64,000 nt of DNA, taken from Sepiola atlantica. Its lineage: Eukaryota; Mollusca; Cephalopoda; Sepiida; Sepiolidae. The stretch lies in assembly GCA_963556195.1 (NCBI GenBank), contig CAUVYP010000583.1, positions 496,001-560,000 of the forward strand. The letters are read 5' to 3'. The notes under the pieces were generated by a model. The model ran no database searches, was not told the DNA's origin, and worked only from the letters and a program-made list of their open reading frames with translations. How positions within the stretch are numbered: the first letter of the stretch is position 1; every line of letters begins with the position of its first letter. Positions 11,370-24,359 of this stretch are shown here, piece after piece. The translations under genes were made by a program, and so were the position numbers.

Positions 11370-12513
11370 TTTGTTGTTAAATGTTAACAATCATCACCTT
11401 GAATTGTTGATTATATGTTTTGTTGTTAAATGTTAACAATCATTACTTTGAATTGTTGATTATATGTTTTGTTGTTAAATGTTAACAATCATTACCTTGA
11501 ATTGTTGATTATATGTTTTGTTGTTAAATGTTAACAATCATTACCTTGAATTGTTGATTTATATGTTTTGTTGTTAAATATTAACAATCATTACCTTGAA
11601 TTGCTGATTTTACTTTTGTTGTTAAATGTTAACAATCATCACCTTGAATTGTTGATTTATATGTTTTGTTGTTAAATGTTAACAATCATTACCTTGAATT
11701 GTTGATTTATATGTTTTGTTGTTAAATGTTAACAATCATCACCTTAAATTGTTGATTGATATGTTTTGTTGTTAAATGTTAACAATCGTCACCTTGAATT
11801 GTAGATTATATGTTTTGTTGTTAAATGTTAACAATCATCACCTTGAATTGTTGATTATATGTTTTGTTGTTCAATGTTAACAATCATTACCTTGAATTGT
11901 TGATTATATGTTTTGTTGTTAAATGTTAACAATCATTACCTTAAATTGTTGATTTATATGTTTTGTTGTTAAATGTTAACAATCATCACCTTCAATTGTT
12001 GATTTCTTTGTTTTGTTGTTAAATGTTAACAATCATCACCTTGAATTGTTGATTATATGTTTTGTTGTTAAATGTTAACAATCATTACTTTGAATTGTTG
12101 ATTATATGTTTTGTTGTTAAATGTTAACAATCATTACCTTGAATGGTTGATTATATGTTTTGTTGTTAAATGTTAACAATCATTACCTTGAATTGTTGAT
12201 TTATATGTTTTGTTGTTAAATGTTAACAATCATTACCTTGAATTGTTGATTTTACTTTTGTTGTTAAATGTTAACAATCATCACCTTGAATTGTTGATTT
12301 ATATGTTTTGTTGTTAAATGTTAACAATCATTACCTTGAATTGTTGATTTATATGTTTTGTTGTTAAATGTTAACAATCATCACCTTAAATTGTTGATTG
12401 ATATGTTTTGTTGTTAAATGTTAACAATCATCACCTTGAATTGTAGATTATATGTTTTGTTGTTAAATGTTAACAATCATCACCTTGAATTGTTGATTAT
12501 ATGTTTTGTTGTT
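11370..12513 (+). repeat. 642-bp-offset duplication (13 monomers)
   Basis: About 0.5 kb is present twice, at roughly 11370-11871 and 12012-12513. Anchors are CATTACTTTG (11441, 12083), the 48-bp GATTTTACTTTTG variant (~11608, ~12250), GATTGATATG (~11757, ~12399) and TTGTAGATTATATG (11801, 12443). The copies differ by TGCTG/TGTTG, AATATTAAC/AATGTTAAC and ATCGTCACC/ATCATCACC. Confidence 0.83.
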
Positions 12514-13900
12514 AAATGTTAACAATCATCACCTTGAATTGTTGATTATATGTTTTGTTGTTAAATGTTAACAATCATTACCTTGAATTGTTGATTTATA
12601 TGTTTTGTTGTTAAATGTTAACAATCATCACCTTGAATTGTTGATTATATGTTTTGTTGTTAAATGTTTACAATCATCACCTTGAATTGTTGATGATATG
12701 ATTTGTTGTTAAATGTTAACAATCATTACCTTGAATTGTTGATTATATGTTTTGTTGTTAAATGTTAACAATCATCACCTTGAATTGTTGATTTCTTTGT
12801 TTTGTTGTTAAATGTTAACAATCATCACCTTGAATTGTTGATCATATATTTTGTTGTTAAATGTTAACAATCATTACCTTGAATTGTTTATTTATATTTT
12901 TTGTTGTTAAATGTTAACAATCATTACTTTGAATTGTTGATTATATGTTTTGTTGTTAAATGTTAACAATCATCACCTTGAATTGTTGATTATATGTTTT
13001 GTTGTTAAATGTTAACAATCATCACCTTGAATTGTTGATTATATGTTTTGTTGTTTAATGTTAACAATCATTACTTTGAATTGTTGATTATATGTTTTGT
13101 TGTTAAATGTTAACAATCATTACCTTGAATTGTTTATTTATATGTTTTGTTGTTTAATGTTTACAATCATCACCTTGAATTGTTGATTATATGTTTTGTT
13201 GTTAAATGTTAACAATCATCACCTTGAATTGTTGATTATATGTTTTGTTGTTAAATGTTAACAATCATCACCTTGAATTGTTGATTATATGTTTTGTTGT
13301 TAAATGTTTACAATCATCACCTTGAATTGTTGATTATTTGTTTTGTTGTTAAATGTTAACAATCATTACCTTGAATTGTTGATTATTTGTTTTGTTGTTA
13401 AATGTTAACAATCATTACCTTGAATTGTTGATTATATGTTTTGTTGTTAAATGTTAACAATCATCACCTTGAATTGTTGATTATATGTTTTGTTGTTAAA
13501 TGTTAACAATCATCACCTTGAATTGTTGATTATATGTTTTGTTGTTAAATGTTAACAATCATTACCTTGAATTGTTGATTTATATGTTTTGTTGTTAAAT
13601 GTTAACAATCATCACCTTGAATTGTTGATTATATGTTTTGTTGTTAAATGTTTACAATCATCACCTTGAATTGTTGATGATATGATTTGTTGTTAAATGT
13701 TAACAATCATTACCTTGAATTGTTGATTATATGTTTTGTTGTTAAATGTTAACAATCATCACCTTGAATTGTTGATTTCTTTGTTTTTTTGTTAAATGTT
13801 AACAATCATCACCTTGAATTGTTGATTATATGTTTTGTTGTTAAATGTTAACAATCATTACCTGTAATTGTTTATTTATATTTTTTGTTGTTAAATGTTA
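12450..13900 (+). repeat. 984-bp-offset duplication (20 monomers)
   Basis: The segment 12.45-12.92 kb recurs at 13.43-13.90 kb. Anchors: GATGATATGATTT (12692, 13676), GATTTCTTTG (12790, 13774) and the long-T variant ATTTATATTTTTTG (12890, 13874). All three pairs are exactly 984 bp apart. After 12.92 and 13.90 kb the monomer order differs. Confidence 0.84.
12890..12900 (+). other. Long-T monomer with a match to the yeast ARS core
   Basis: ATTTATATTTT matches the budding-yeast origin core consensus WTTTAYRTTTW at 11 of 11. It arises where G is lost from ATTTATATGTTTTG. Other exact matches lie at 13874, 19986, 23731, 30280, 36187, 41210 and 63969. All ordinary 50-bp monomers carry the 10-of-11 form. 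The match is expected often in AT-rich DNA, so no origin is claimed. Confidence 0.4.
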
Positions 13901-14520
13901 ACAATCATCACCTTGAATTGTTGATTATATGTTTTGTTGTTAAATGTTAACAATCATTACCTTGAATTGTTGATTATATGTTTTGTTGTTAAATTTTAAC
14001 AATCATTACCTTTAATTGTTGATTATATGTTTTGTTGTTAAATGTTAACAATCATCACCTTGAATTGTTGATTATATGTTTTGTTGTTAAATGTTAACAA
14101 TCATTACCTTGAATTGTTGATTATATGTTTTGTTGTTAAATGTTAACAATCATTACTTTGAATTGTTGATTATATGTTTTGTTGTTAAATGTTAACAATC
14201 ATTACCTTGAATTGTTTATTTATATGTTTTCTTGTTAAATGTTAACAATCATTACCTTGAATTGTTGATTATACGTTTTGTTGTTAAATGTTAACAATCA
14301 TCACCTTGAATTGTTGATTTATATGTTTTGTTGTTAAATGTTAACAATCATTACCTTGAATTGTTGATTTATATGTTTTGTTGTTAAATGTTAACAATCA
14401 TCACCTTGAATTGTTGATTTATATGTTTTGTTGTAAAATGTTAACAATCATCACCTTGAATTGTTGATTATATGTTTTGTTGTTAAATGTTAACAATCAT
14501 CACCTTGAATTGTTGATTAT
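13165..14520 (+). repeat. 1.36-kb block, copy 1 (offset ~6,112 bp)
   Basis: Contains TGTTTACAATC, GATTATTTG, GATGATATGATTT (13676), GATTTCTTTG (13774), AAATTTTAAC (13991), GTTTTCTTG (14226) and TATACG. The same order appears at about 19277-20630. The offset drops from 6,112 to 6,111 after the one-base-shorter long-T monomer of the second copy. Confidence 0.83.
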
Positions 14521-14649
14521 ATGTTTTGTTGTTAAATGTTAACAATCATTTCCTTGAATTGTTGATTATATGTTTTGTTGTTCAATGTTAACAATCATCA
14601 CCTTGAATTGTTGATTTATATGTTTTGTTGTTTAATGTTAACAATCATT

Positions 14650-15784
14650 ACCTTGAATTGTTGATTTATATGTTTTGTTGTTAAATGTTAACAATCATCA
14701 CCTTGAATTGTTGATTATATGTTTTGTTGTTAAATGTTAACAATCATCACCTTGAATTGTTGATTATATGTTTTGTTGTTAAATGTTAACAATCATTACC
14801 TTTAATTGTTGATTTATATGTTTTGTTGTTAAATGTTAACAATCATCACCTTGAATTGTTGATTATATGTTTTGTTGTTAAATGTTAACAATCATTACCT
14901 TGAATTGTTGATTATATGTTTTGTTGTTAAATTTTAACAATCATTACCTTTAATTGTTGATTATATGTTTTGTTGTTAAATGGTAACAATCATCACCTTG
15001 AATTGTTGATAATATGTTTTGTTGTTAAATGTTAACAATCATTACCTTGAATTGTTGATTATATGTTTTGTTGTTAAATGTTAACAATCATTACCTTGAA
15101 TTGTTGATTATATGTTTTGTTGTTAAATGTTAACAATCATTACCTTGAATTGTTTATTTATATGTTTTGTTGTTAAATGTTAACAATCATTACCTTGAAT
15201 TGTTGATTATACGTTTTGTTGTTAAATGTTAACAATCATCACCTTGAATTGTTGATTTATATGTTTTGTTGTTAAATGTTAACAATCATCACCTTGAATT
15301 GTTGATTTATATGTTTTGTTGTTAAATGTTAACAATCATCACCTTGAATTGTTGATTTATATGTTTTGTTGTTAAATGTTAACAATCATTACCTTTAATT
15401 GTTGATTATATGTTTTGTTGTTAAATGTTAACAATCATCACCTTGAATTGTTGATTATATGTTTTGTTGTTAAATGTTAACAATCATTACTTTGAATTGT
15501 TGATTATATGTTTTGTTGTTAAATGTTAACAATCATTACCTTGAATTGTTGATTATATGTTTTGTTGTTAAATGTTAACAATCATTACCTTGAATTGTTG
15601 ATTTATATGTTTTGTTGTTAAATATTAACAATCATTACCTTGAATTGTTGATTTTACTTTTGTTGTTAAATGTTAACAATCATCACCTTGAATTGTTGAT
15701 TTATATGTTTTGTTGTTAAATGTTAACAATCATCACCTTGAATTGTTGATTTATATGTTTTGTTGTTAAATGTTAACAATCATC
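14650..15784 (+). repeat. 1,135-bp higher-order unit (23 monomers), first copy
   Basis: Twenty-three monomers with the diagnostic pair TGGTAACAATC plus GATAATATG (14981 on), then TATACG, CATTACTTTG, AATATTAAC (15623) and the 48-bp variant. The following 1,135 bp repeat it directly. Over the lines I compared the two copies differ very little, suggesting a recent tandem duplication. Confidence 0.88.
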
Positions 15785-17018
15785 ACCTTGAATTGTTGAT
15801 TTATATGTTTTGTTGTTAAATGTTAACAATCATCACCTTGAATTGTTGATTATATGTTTTGTTGTTAAATGTTAACAATCATCACCTTGAATTGTTGATT
15901 ATATGTTTTGTTGTTAAATGTTAACAATCATTACCTTTAATTGTTGATTTATATGTTTTGTTGTTAAATGTTAACAATCATCACCTTGAATTGTTGATTA
16001 TATGTTTTGTTGTTAAATGTTAACAATCATTACCTTGAATTGTTGATTATATGTTTTGTTGTTAAATTTTAACAATCATTACCTTTAATTGTTGATTATA
16101 TGTTTTGTTGTTAAATGGTAACAATCATCACCTTGAATTGTTGATAATATGTTTTGTTGTTAAATGTTAACAATCATTACCTTGAATTGTTGATTATATG
16201 TTTTGTTGTTAAATGTTAACAATCATTACCTTGAATTGTTGATTATATGTTTTGTTGTTAAATGTTAACAATCATTACCTTGAATTGTTTATTTATATGT
16301 TTTGTTGTTAAATGTTAACAATCATTACCTTGAATTGTTGATTATACGTTTTGTTGTTAAATGTTAACAATCATCACCTTGAATTGTTGATTTATATGTT
16401 TTGTTGTTAAATGTTAACAATCATCACCTTGAATTGTTGATTTATATGTTTTGTTGTTAAATGTTAACAATCATCACCTTGAATTGTTGATTTATATGTT
16501 TTGTTGTTAAATGTTAACAATCATTACCTTTAATTGTTGATTATATGTTTTGTTGTTAAATGTTAACAATCATCACCTTGAATTGTTGATTATATGTTTT
16601 GTTGTTAAATGTTAACAATCATTACTTTGAATTGTTGATTATATGTTTTGTTGTTAAATGTTAACAATCATTACCTTGAATTGTTGATTATATGTTTTGT
16701 TGTTAAATGTTAACAATCATTACCTTGAATTGTTGATTTATATGTTTTGTTGTTAAATATTAACAATCATTACCTTGAATTGTTGATTTTACTTTTGTTG
16801 TTAAATGTTAACAATCATCACCTTGAATTGTTGATTTATATGTTTTGTTGTTAAATGTTAACAATCATCACCTTGAATTGTTGATTTATATGTTTTGTTG
16901 TTAAATGTTAACAATCATCACCTTGAATTGTTGATTTATATGTTTTGTTGTTAAATGTTAACAATCATCACCTTGAATTGTTGATTATATGTTTTGTTGT
17001 TAAATGTTAACAATCATT
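15785..17018 (+). repeat. 1,135-bp higher-order unit, second copy plus two monomers
   Basis: Direct tandem partner of 14650-15784 (TGGTAACAATC at 16116 against 14981; AATATTAAC at 16758 against 15623). Similarity runs about two monomers past one unit, to 17018. There the TCACC monomer is replaced by a TTACC monomer leading to GTTCAATG. That point marks the junction with the 17-19 kb block. Confidence 0.88.
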
Positions 17019-18830
17019 ACCTTGAATTGTTGATTATATGTTTTGTTGTTCAATGTTAACAATCATTACCTTGAATTGTTGATTTATATGTTTTGTTGTT
17101 TAATGTTAACAATCATCACCTTGAATTGTTGATTATATGTTTTGTTGTTAAATGTTAACAATCATCACCTTGAATTGTTGATTATATGTTTTGTTGTTAA
17201 ATGTTAACAATCATCACCTTGAATTGTTGATTATATGTTTTGTTGTTAAATGTTTACAATCATCACCTTGAATTGTTGATTATTTGTTTTGTTGTTAAAT
17301 GTTAACAATCATTACCTTAAATTGTTGATTATTTGTTTTGTTGTTAAATGTTAACAATCATTACCTTGAATTGTTGATTATATGTTTTGTTGTTAAATGT
17401 TAACAATCATCACCTTTAATTGTTGATAATATGTTTTGTTGTTAAATGTTTACAATCATCACCTTGAATTGTTGATTATATGTTTTGTTGTTAAATGTTA
17501 ACAATCATTACCTTGAAATGTTTATTTATATGTTTTGTTGTTAAATGTTTACAATCATTACCTTGAATTGTCGATTATACGTTTTGTTGTTAAATGTTAA
17601 CAATCATCACCTTGAATTGTTGATTTATATGTTTTGTTGTTAAATGTTAACAATCATTACCTTGAATTGTTGATTTATATGTTTTGTTGTTAAATGTTAA
17701 CAATCATCACCTTGAATTGTTGATTTATATGTTTTGTTGTTAAATGTTAACAATCATCACCTTGAATTGTTGATTATATGTTTTGTTGTTAAATGTTAAC
17801 AATCATCACCTTGAATTATTGATTATATGTTTTGTTGTTAAATGTAAACAATCATCACCTTGAATTGTTGATTATATGTTTTGTTGTTAAATGTTTACAA
17901 TCATCACCTTGAATTGTTGATTATTTGTTTTGTTGTTAAATGTTAACAATCATTACCTTGAATTGTTGATTATATGTTTTGTTGTTAAATGTTAACAATC
18001 ATTACCTTGAATTGTTGATTATATGTTTTGTTGTTAAATGTTAACAATCATCACCTTGAATTGTTGATTATATGTTTTGTTGTTAAATGTTAACAATCAT
18101 CACCTTGAATTGTTGATTATATGTTTTGTTGTTAAATGTTAACAATCATCACCTTGAATTGTTGATTTATATGTTTTGTTGTTAAATGTTAACAATCATC
18201 ACCTCGAATTGTTAATTATATGTTTTGTTGTAAAATGTTAACAATCATCACCTTGAATTGTTGATTATAATTTTTGTTGTTAAATGTTAACAATCATTAC
18301 CTGAATTGTTGATTATATGTTTTGTTGTTAAATGTTAACAATCATTACCTTTAATTGTTGATTATATGTTTTGTTGTTAAATGTTAACAATCATCACCTT
18401 GAATTGTTGATTTATATGTTTTGTTGTTAAATGTTAACAATCATTACCTTGAATTGTTGATTATATGTTTTGTTGTTAAATGTTAACAATCATTACCTTG
18501 AATTGTTGATTATATGTTTTGTTGTTAAATGTCAACAATCATTACCTTGAATTGTTTATTTATATGTTTTGTTGTTAAATGTTAACAATCATCACCTTGA
18601 ATTGTTGATTATATGTTTTGTTGTTAAATGTTAACAATAATCACCTTGAATTGTTGATTATATGTTTTGTTGTTAAATGTTAACAATCATCACCTTGAAT
18701 TGTTGATTATATGTTTTGTTGTTAAATGTAAACAATCATTACCTTGAATTGTTGATTTATATGTTTTGTTGTTAAATGTTAACAATCATCACCTTGAATT
18801 GTTGATTATATGTTTTGTTGTTAAATGTTA
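16810..18830 (+). repeat. 2.0-kb block copied again at 37.79-39.80 kb (offset 20,976)
   Basis: Anchors: GTTCAATG (C at 17051 and 38027), TGTCGATTATACG (TCG at 17571 and 38547) and TTGAATTATTG (17811 and 38787), all 20,976 bp apart. Small differences include CCTTAAATTG near 17319 and the lesions near 18270 and 18300. It contains block M copy 3, so the two long-range relations are parts of one larger shared segment. Confidence 0.85.
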
Positions 18831-18990
18831 ACAATCATCACCTTGAATTGTTGATTATATGTTTTGTTGTTAAATGTTAACAATCATTACCTTTAATTGT
18901 TGATTTATATGTTTTGTTGTTAAATGTTAACAATCATTACCTTGAATTGTTGATTATATGTTTTGTTGTTCAATGTTAACAATCATTACC
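17620..18990 (+). repeat. Higher-order block M, copy 3 (partial)
   Basis: Offset 17,210 bp from copy 1, shown by TTGAATTATTG at 17811, ACCTCGAATT at 18201 and TGTCAACAATC at 18530. The offset falls by one base because this copy has private lesions: GATTATAATTTTTG near 18270 and CCTGAATTG (one T lost) at 18300. Similarity ends near 18.99 kb, where GTTCAATG is followed by a different monomer. The stretch just upstream (TGTCGATTATACG at 17571) extends the match to copy 2 at offset 12,378. Confidence 0.85.
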
Positions 18991-19276
18991 TTGAATTGTT
19001 GATTATATGTTTTGTTGTTAAATGTCAACAATCATTACCTTGAATTGTTTATTTATATGTTTTGTTGTTAAATGTTAACAATCGTCACCTTGAATTGTTG
19101 ATTATATGTTTTGTTGTTAAATGTTAACAATCATCACCTTGAATTGTTGATTATATGTTTTGTTGTTAAATGTTAACAATCATTACCTTGAATTGTTGAT
19201 TATATGTTTTGTTGTTCAATGTTAACAATCATTACCTTGAATTGTTGATTTATATGTTTTGTTGTTTAATGTTAAC

Positions 19277-20630
19277 AATCATCACCTTGAATTGTTGATT
19301 ATATGTTTTGTTGTTAAATGTTAACAATCATCACCTTGAATTGTTGATTATATGTTTTGTTGTTAAATGTTAACAATCATCACCTTGAATTGTTGATTAT
19401 ATGTTTTGTTGTTAAATGTTTACAATCATCACCTTGAATTGTTGATTATTTGTTTTGTTGTTAAATGTTAACAATCATTACCTTGAATTGTTGATTATTT
19501 GTTTTGTTGTTAAATGTTAACAATCATTACCTTGAATTGTTGATTATATGTTTTGTTGTTAAATGTTAACAATCATCACCTTGAATTGTTGATTATATGT
19601 TTTGTTGTTAAATGTTAACAATCATCACCTTGAATTGTTGATTATATGTTTTGTTGTTAAATGTTAACAATCATTACCTTGAATTGTTGATTTATATGTT
19701 TTGTTGTTAAATGTTAACAATCATCACCTTGAATTGTTGATTATATGTTTTGTTGTTAAATGTTTACAATCATCACCTTGAATTGTTGATGATATGATTT
19801 GTTGTTAAATGTTAACAATCATTACCTTGAATTGTTGATTATATGTTTTGTTGTTAAATGTTAACAATCATCACCTTGAATTGTTGATTTCTTTGTTTTG
19901 TTGTTAAATGTTAACAATCATCACCTTGAATTGTTGATTATATATTTTGTTGTTAAATGTTAACAATCATTACCTTGAATTGTTTATTTATATTTTTGTT
20001 GTTAAATGTTAACAATCATCACCTTGAATTGTTGAGTATATGTTTTGTTGTTAAATGTTAACAATCATTACCTTGAATTGTTGATTATATGTTTTGTTGT
20101 TAAATTTTAACAATCATTACCTTTAATTGTTGATTATATGTTTTGTTGTTAAATGTTAACAATCATCACCTTGAATTGTTGATTATATGTTTTGTTGTTA
20201 AATGTTAACAATCATTACCTTGAATTGTTGATTATATGTTTTGTTGTTAAATGTTAACAATCATTACTTTGAATTGTTGATTATATGTTTTGTTGTTAAA
20301 TGTTAACAATCATTACCTTGAATTGTTTATTTATATGTTTTCTTGTTAAATGTGAACAATCATTACCTTGAATTGTTGATTATACGTTTTGTTGTTAAAT
20401 GTTAACAATCATCACCTTGAATTTTTGATTTATATGTTTTGTTGTTAAATGTTAACAATCATTACCTTGAATTGTTGATTTATATGTTTTGTTGTTAAAT
20501 GTTAACAATCATCACCTTGAATTGTTGATTTATATGTTTTGTTGTTAAATGTTAACAATCATCACCTTGAATTGTTGATTATATGTTTTGTTGTTAAATG
20601 TTAACAATCATCACCTTGAATTGTTGATTT
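19277..20630 (+). repeat. 1.36-kb block, copy 2 of the 13.2-kb segment
   Basis: Partner of 13165-14520: GATGATATGATTT at 19788, GTTGAGTATATG at 20031, AAATTTTAAC at 20102 and GTTTTCTTG at 20337. The GAGTATATG change is absent from the first copy but shared with copies near 23779, 30325, 36235 and 41258, so it arose after the split from the 13-kb copy. A private TGTGAACAATC lies near 20353. Confidence 0.82.
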
Positions 20631-22620
20631 CTTTGTTTTGTTGTTAAATGTTAACAATCATCACCTTGAATTGTTGATTGATATGTTTTGTTGTTAAATG
20701 TTAACAATCGTCACCTTGAATTGTTGATTATATGTTTTGTTGTTAAATGTTAACAATCATCACCTTGAATTGTTGATTATATGTTTTGTTGTTAAATGTT
20801 AACAATCATCACCTTGAATTGTTGATTATATGTTTTGTTGTTAAATGTTAACAATCATCACCTTGAATTGTTGATTATATGTTTTGTTGTTAAATGTGTA
20901 CAATCATCACCTTGAATTGTTGATTATTTGTTTTGTTGTTAAATGTTAACAATCATTACCTTGAATTGTTGATTATTTGTTTTGTTGTTAAATGTTAACA
21001 ATCATTACCTTGAATTGTTGATTATATGTTTTGTTGTTAAATGTTAACAATCATCACCTTTAATGGTTTATTATATGTTTTGTTGTTAAATGTTTACAAT
21101 CATCACCTTGAATTGTTGATTATATGTTTTGTTGTTAAATGTTAACAATCATTACCTTGAATTGTTGATTTATATGTTTTGTTGTTAAATGTTAACAATC
21201 ATCACCTTGAATTGTTGATTATATGTTTTGTTGTTAAATGTTTACAATCATCACCTTGAATTGTTGATGATATGATTTGTTGTTAAATGTTAACAATCAT
21301 TACCTTGAATTGTTGATTATATGTTTTGTTGTTAAATGTTAACAATCATTACCTTGAATTGTTGATTATATGTTTTGTTGTTAAATTTTAACAATCATTA
21401 CCTTTAATTGTTGATGATATGTTTTGTTGTTAAATGTTAACAATCATCACCTTGAATTGTTGATTATATGTTTTGTTGTTAAATGTTAACAATCATTACC
21501 TTGAATTGTTGATTATATGTTTTGTTGTTAAATGTTAACAATCATTACCTTGAATTGTTGATTATACGTTTTGTTTTTAAATGTTAACAATCATCACCTT
21601 GAATTGTTGATTTATATGTTTTGTTGTTAAATGTTAACAATCATCACCTTGAATTGTTGATTTATATGTTTTGTTGTTAAATGTTAACAATCATCACCTT
21701 GAATTGTTGATTTATATGTTTTGTTGTTAAATGTTAACAATCATCACCTTGAATTGTTGATTATATGTTTTGTTGTTAAATGTTAACAATCATTACCTTG
21801 AATTGTTGATTATATGTTTTGTTGTTCAATGTTAACAATCATTACCTTGAATTGTTGATTATATGTTTTGTTGTTTAATGTTAACAATCATCACCTTGAA
21901 TTGTTGATTATATGTTTTGTTGTTAAATGTTAACAATCATCACCTTGAATTGTTGATTATATGTTTTGTTGTTAAATGTTAACAATCATCACCTTGAATT
22001 GTTGATTATATGTTTTGTTGTTAAATGTTTACAATCATCACCTTGAATTGTTGATTATTTGTTTTGTTGTTAAATGTTAACAATCATTACCTTGAATTGT
22101 TGATTATTTGTTTTGTTGTTAAATGTTAACAATCATTACCTTGAATTGTTGATTATATGTTTTGTTGTTAAATGTTAACAATCATCACCTTTAATTGTTG
22201 ATTATATGTTTTGTTGTTAAATGTTTACAATCATCACCTTGAATTGTTGATTATATGTTTTGTTGTTAAATGTTAACAATCATTACCTTGAAATGTTTAT
22301 TTATATGTTTTGTTGTTAAATGTTTACAATCATTACCTTGAATTGTCGATTATACGTTTTGTTGTTAAATGTTAACAATCATCACCTTGAATTGTTGATT
22401 TATATGTTTTGTTGTTAAATGTTAACAATCATTACCTTGAATTGTTGATTTATATGTTTTGTTGTTAAATGTTAACAATCATCACCTTGAATTGTTGATT
22501 TATATGTTTTGTTGTTAAATGTTAACAATCATCACCTTGAATTGTTGATTATATGTTTTGTTGTTAAATGTTAACAATCATCACCTTGAATTATTGATTA
22601 TATGTTTTGTTGTTAAATGT
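19800..22620 (+). repeat. 2.8-kb block copied at 36.0-38.82 kb (offset ~16,200)
   Basis: Anchors: GAGTATATG (20034, 36235), GTTTTCTTG (20337, 36538), TGTGTACAATC (~20895, ~37095), TAATGGTTTATT (21061, 37261), TATACG (21565, 37765) and TTGAATTATTG (22586, 38787). The offset is 16,200 or 16,201. Within it, about 20.62-20.73 kb (GATTTCTTTG, GATTGATATG, ATCGTCACC) is replaced at 36.8-36.95 kb by GTTCAATG/GTTTAATG monomers. That is a patch of conversion or a double exchange. Confidence 0.84.
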
Positions 22621-23209
22621 TAACAATCATTACCTTGAATTGTTGATTTATATGTTTTGTTGTTAAATGTTAACAATCATCACCTTAAATTGTTGATTGA
22701 TATGTTTTGTTGTTAAATGTTAACAATCGTCACCTTGAATTGTTGATTATATGTTTTGTTGTTAAATGTTAACAATCATCACCTTGAATTGTTGATTATA
22801 TGTTTTGTTGTTAAATGTTAACAATCATTACCTTGAATTGTTGATTATATGTTTTGTTGTTCAATGTTAACAATCATTACCTTGAATTGTTGATTTATAT
22901 GTTTTTTTGTTTAATGTTAACAATCATCACCTTGAATTGTTGATTATATGTTTTGTTGTTAAATGTTAACAATCATCACCTTGAATTGTTGATTATATGT
23001 TTTGTTGTTAAATGTTAACAATCATCACCTTGAATTGTTGATTATATGTTTTGTTGTTAAATGTTTACAATCATTACTTTGAATTGTTGATTGATATGTT
23101 TTGTTGTTAAATGTTAACAATCGTCACCTTGAATTGTTGATTATATGTTTTGTTGTTAAATGTTAACAATCATTACCTTGAATTGTTTATTTATATGTTT
23201 TGTTGTTAA

Positions 23210-23910
23210 ATGTTAACAATCATTACCTTGAATTGTTGATTATTTGTTTTGTTGTTAAATGTTAACAATCATTACCTTGAATTGTTGATTATATGTTTTG
23301 TTGTTAAATGTTAACAATCATCACCTTGAATTGTTGATTATATGTTTTGTTGTTAAATGTTAACAATCATCACCTTGAATTGTTGATTATATGTTTTGTT
23401 GTTAAATGTTAACAATCATTACCTTGAATTGTTGATTTATATGTTTTGTTGTTAAATGTTAACAATCATCACCTTGAATTGTTGATTATATGTTTTGTTG
23501 TTAAATGTTTACAATCATCACCTTGAATTGTTGATGATATGATTTGTTGTTAAATGTTAACAATCATTACCTTGAATTGTTGATTATATGTTTTGTTGTT
23601 AAATGTTAACAATCATCACCTTGAATTGTTGATTTCTTTGTTTTGTTGTTAAATGTTAACAATCATCATCTTGAATTGTTGATGATATATTTTGTTGTTA
23701 AATGTTAACAATCATTACCTTGAATTGTTTATTTATATTTTTGTTGTTAAATGTTAACAATCATCACCTTGAATTGTTGAGTATATGTTTTGTTGTTAAA
23801 TGTTAACAATCATTACCTTGAATTGTTGATTATATGTTTTGTTGTTAAATTTTAACAATCATTACCTTTAATTGTTGATTATATGTTTTGTTGTTAAATG
23901 TTAACAATCA
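23210..23910 (+). repeat. 0.7-kb block copied at 40.69-41.39 kb (offset 17,479)
   Basis: Shared anchors: GATTATTTG (23240, 40719), ATCATCATCTTG followed by GATGATATATTTTG (23662, 41141) and GAGTATATG (23779, 41258). The CATCATC/GATGATATATT combination is seen only in these two places, which makes common descent firm. Just downstream, at 24017, a private TTGAATATTGATT shortens one monomer. Confidence 0.84.
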
Positions 23911-24359
23911 TCACCTTGAATTGTTGATTATATGTTTTGTTGTTAAATGTTAACAATCATTACCTTGAATTGTTGATTATATGTTTTGTTGTTAAATGTT
24001 AACAATCATTACTTTGAATATTGATTATATGTTTTGTTGTTAAATGTTAACAATCATTACCTTGAATTGTTTATTTATATGTTTTCTTGTTAAATGTTAA
24101 CAATCATTACCTTGAATTGTTGATTATACGTTTTGTTGTTAAATGTTAACAATCATCACCTTGAATTGTTGATTTATATGTTTTGTTGTTAAATGTTAAC
24201 AATCATTACCTTGAATTGTTGATTTATATGTTTTGTTGTTAAATGTTAACAATCATCACCTTGAATTGTTGATTTATATGTTTTGTTGTTAAATGTTAAC
24301 AATCATCACCTTGAATTGTTGATTATATGTTTTGTTGTTAAATGTTAACAATCATCACC

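Noticed and set aside
18270..18310. Mobile-element insertion scar
   Set aside because: The odd monomers here (GATTATAATTTTTG and CCTGAATTG) differ only by single-base losses and substitutions. There is no foreign sequence or target duplication.
24000..24030. Array breakpoint or inversion
   Set aside because: TTGAATATTGATT is one altered monomer, and the repeat continues in the same orientation and order on both sides.
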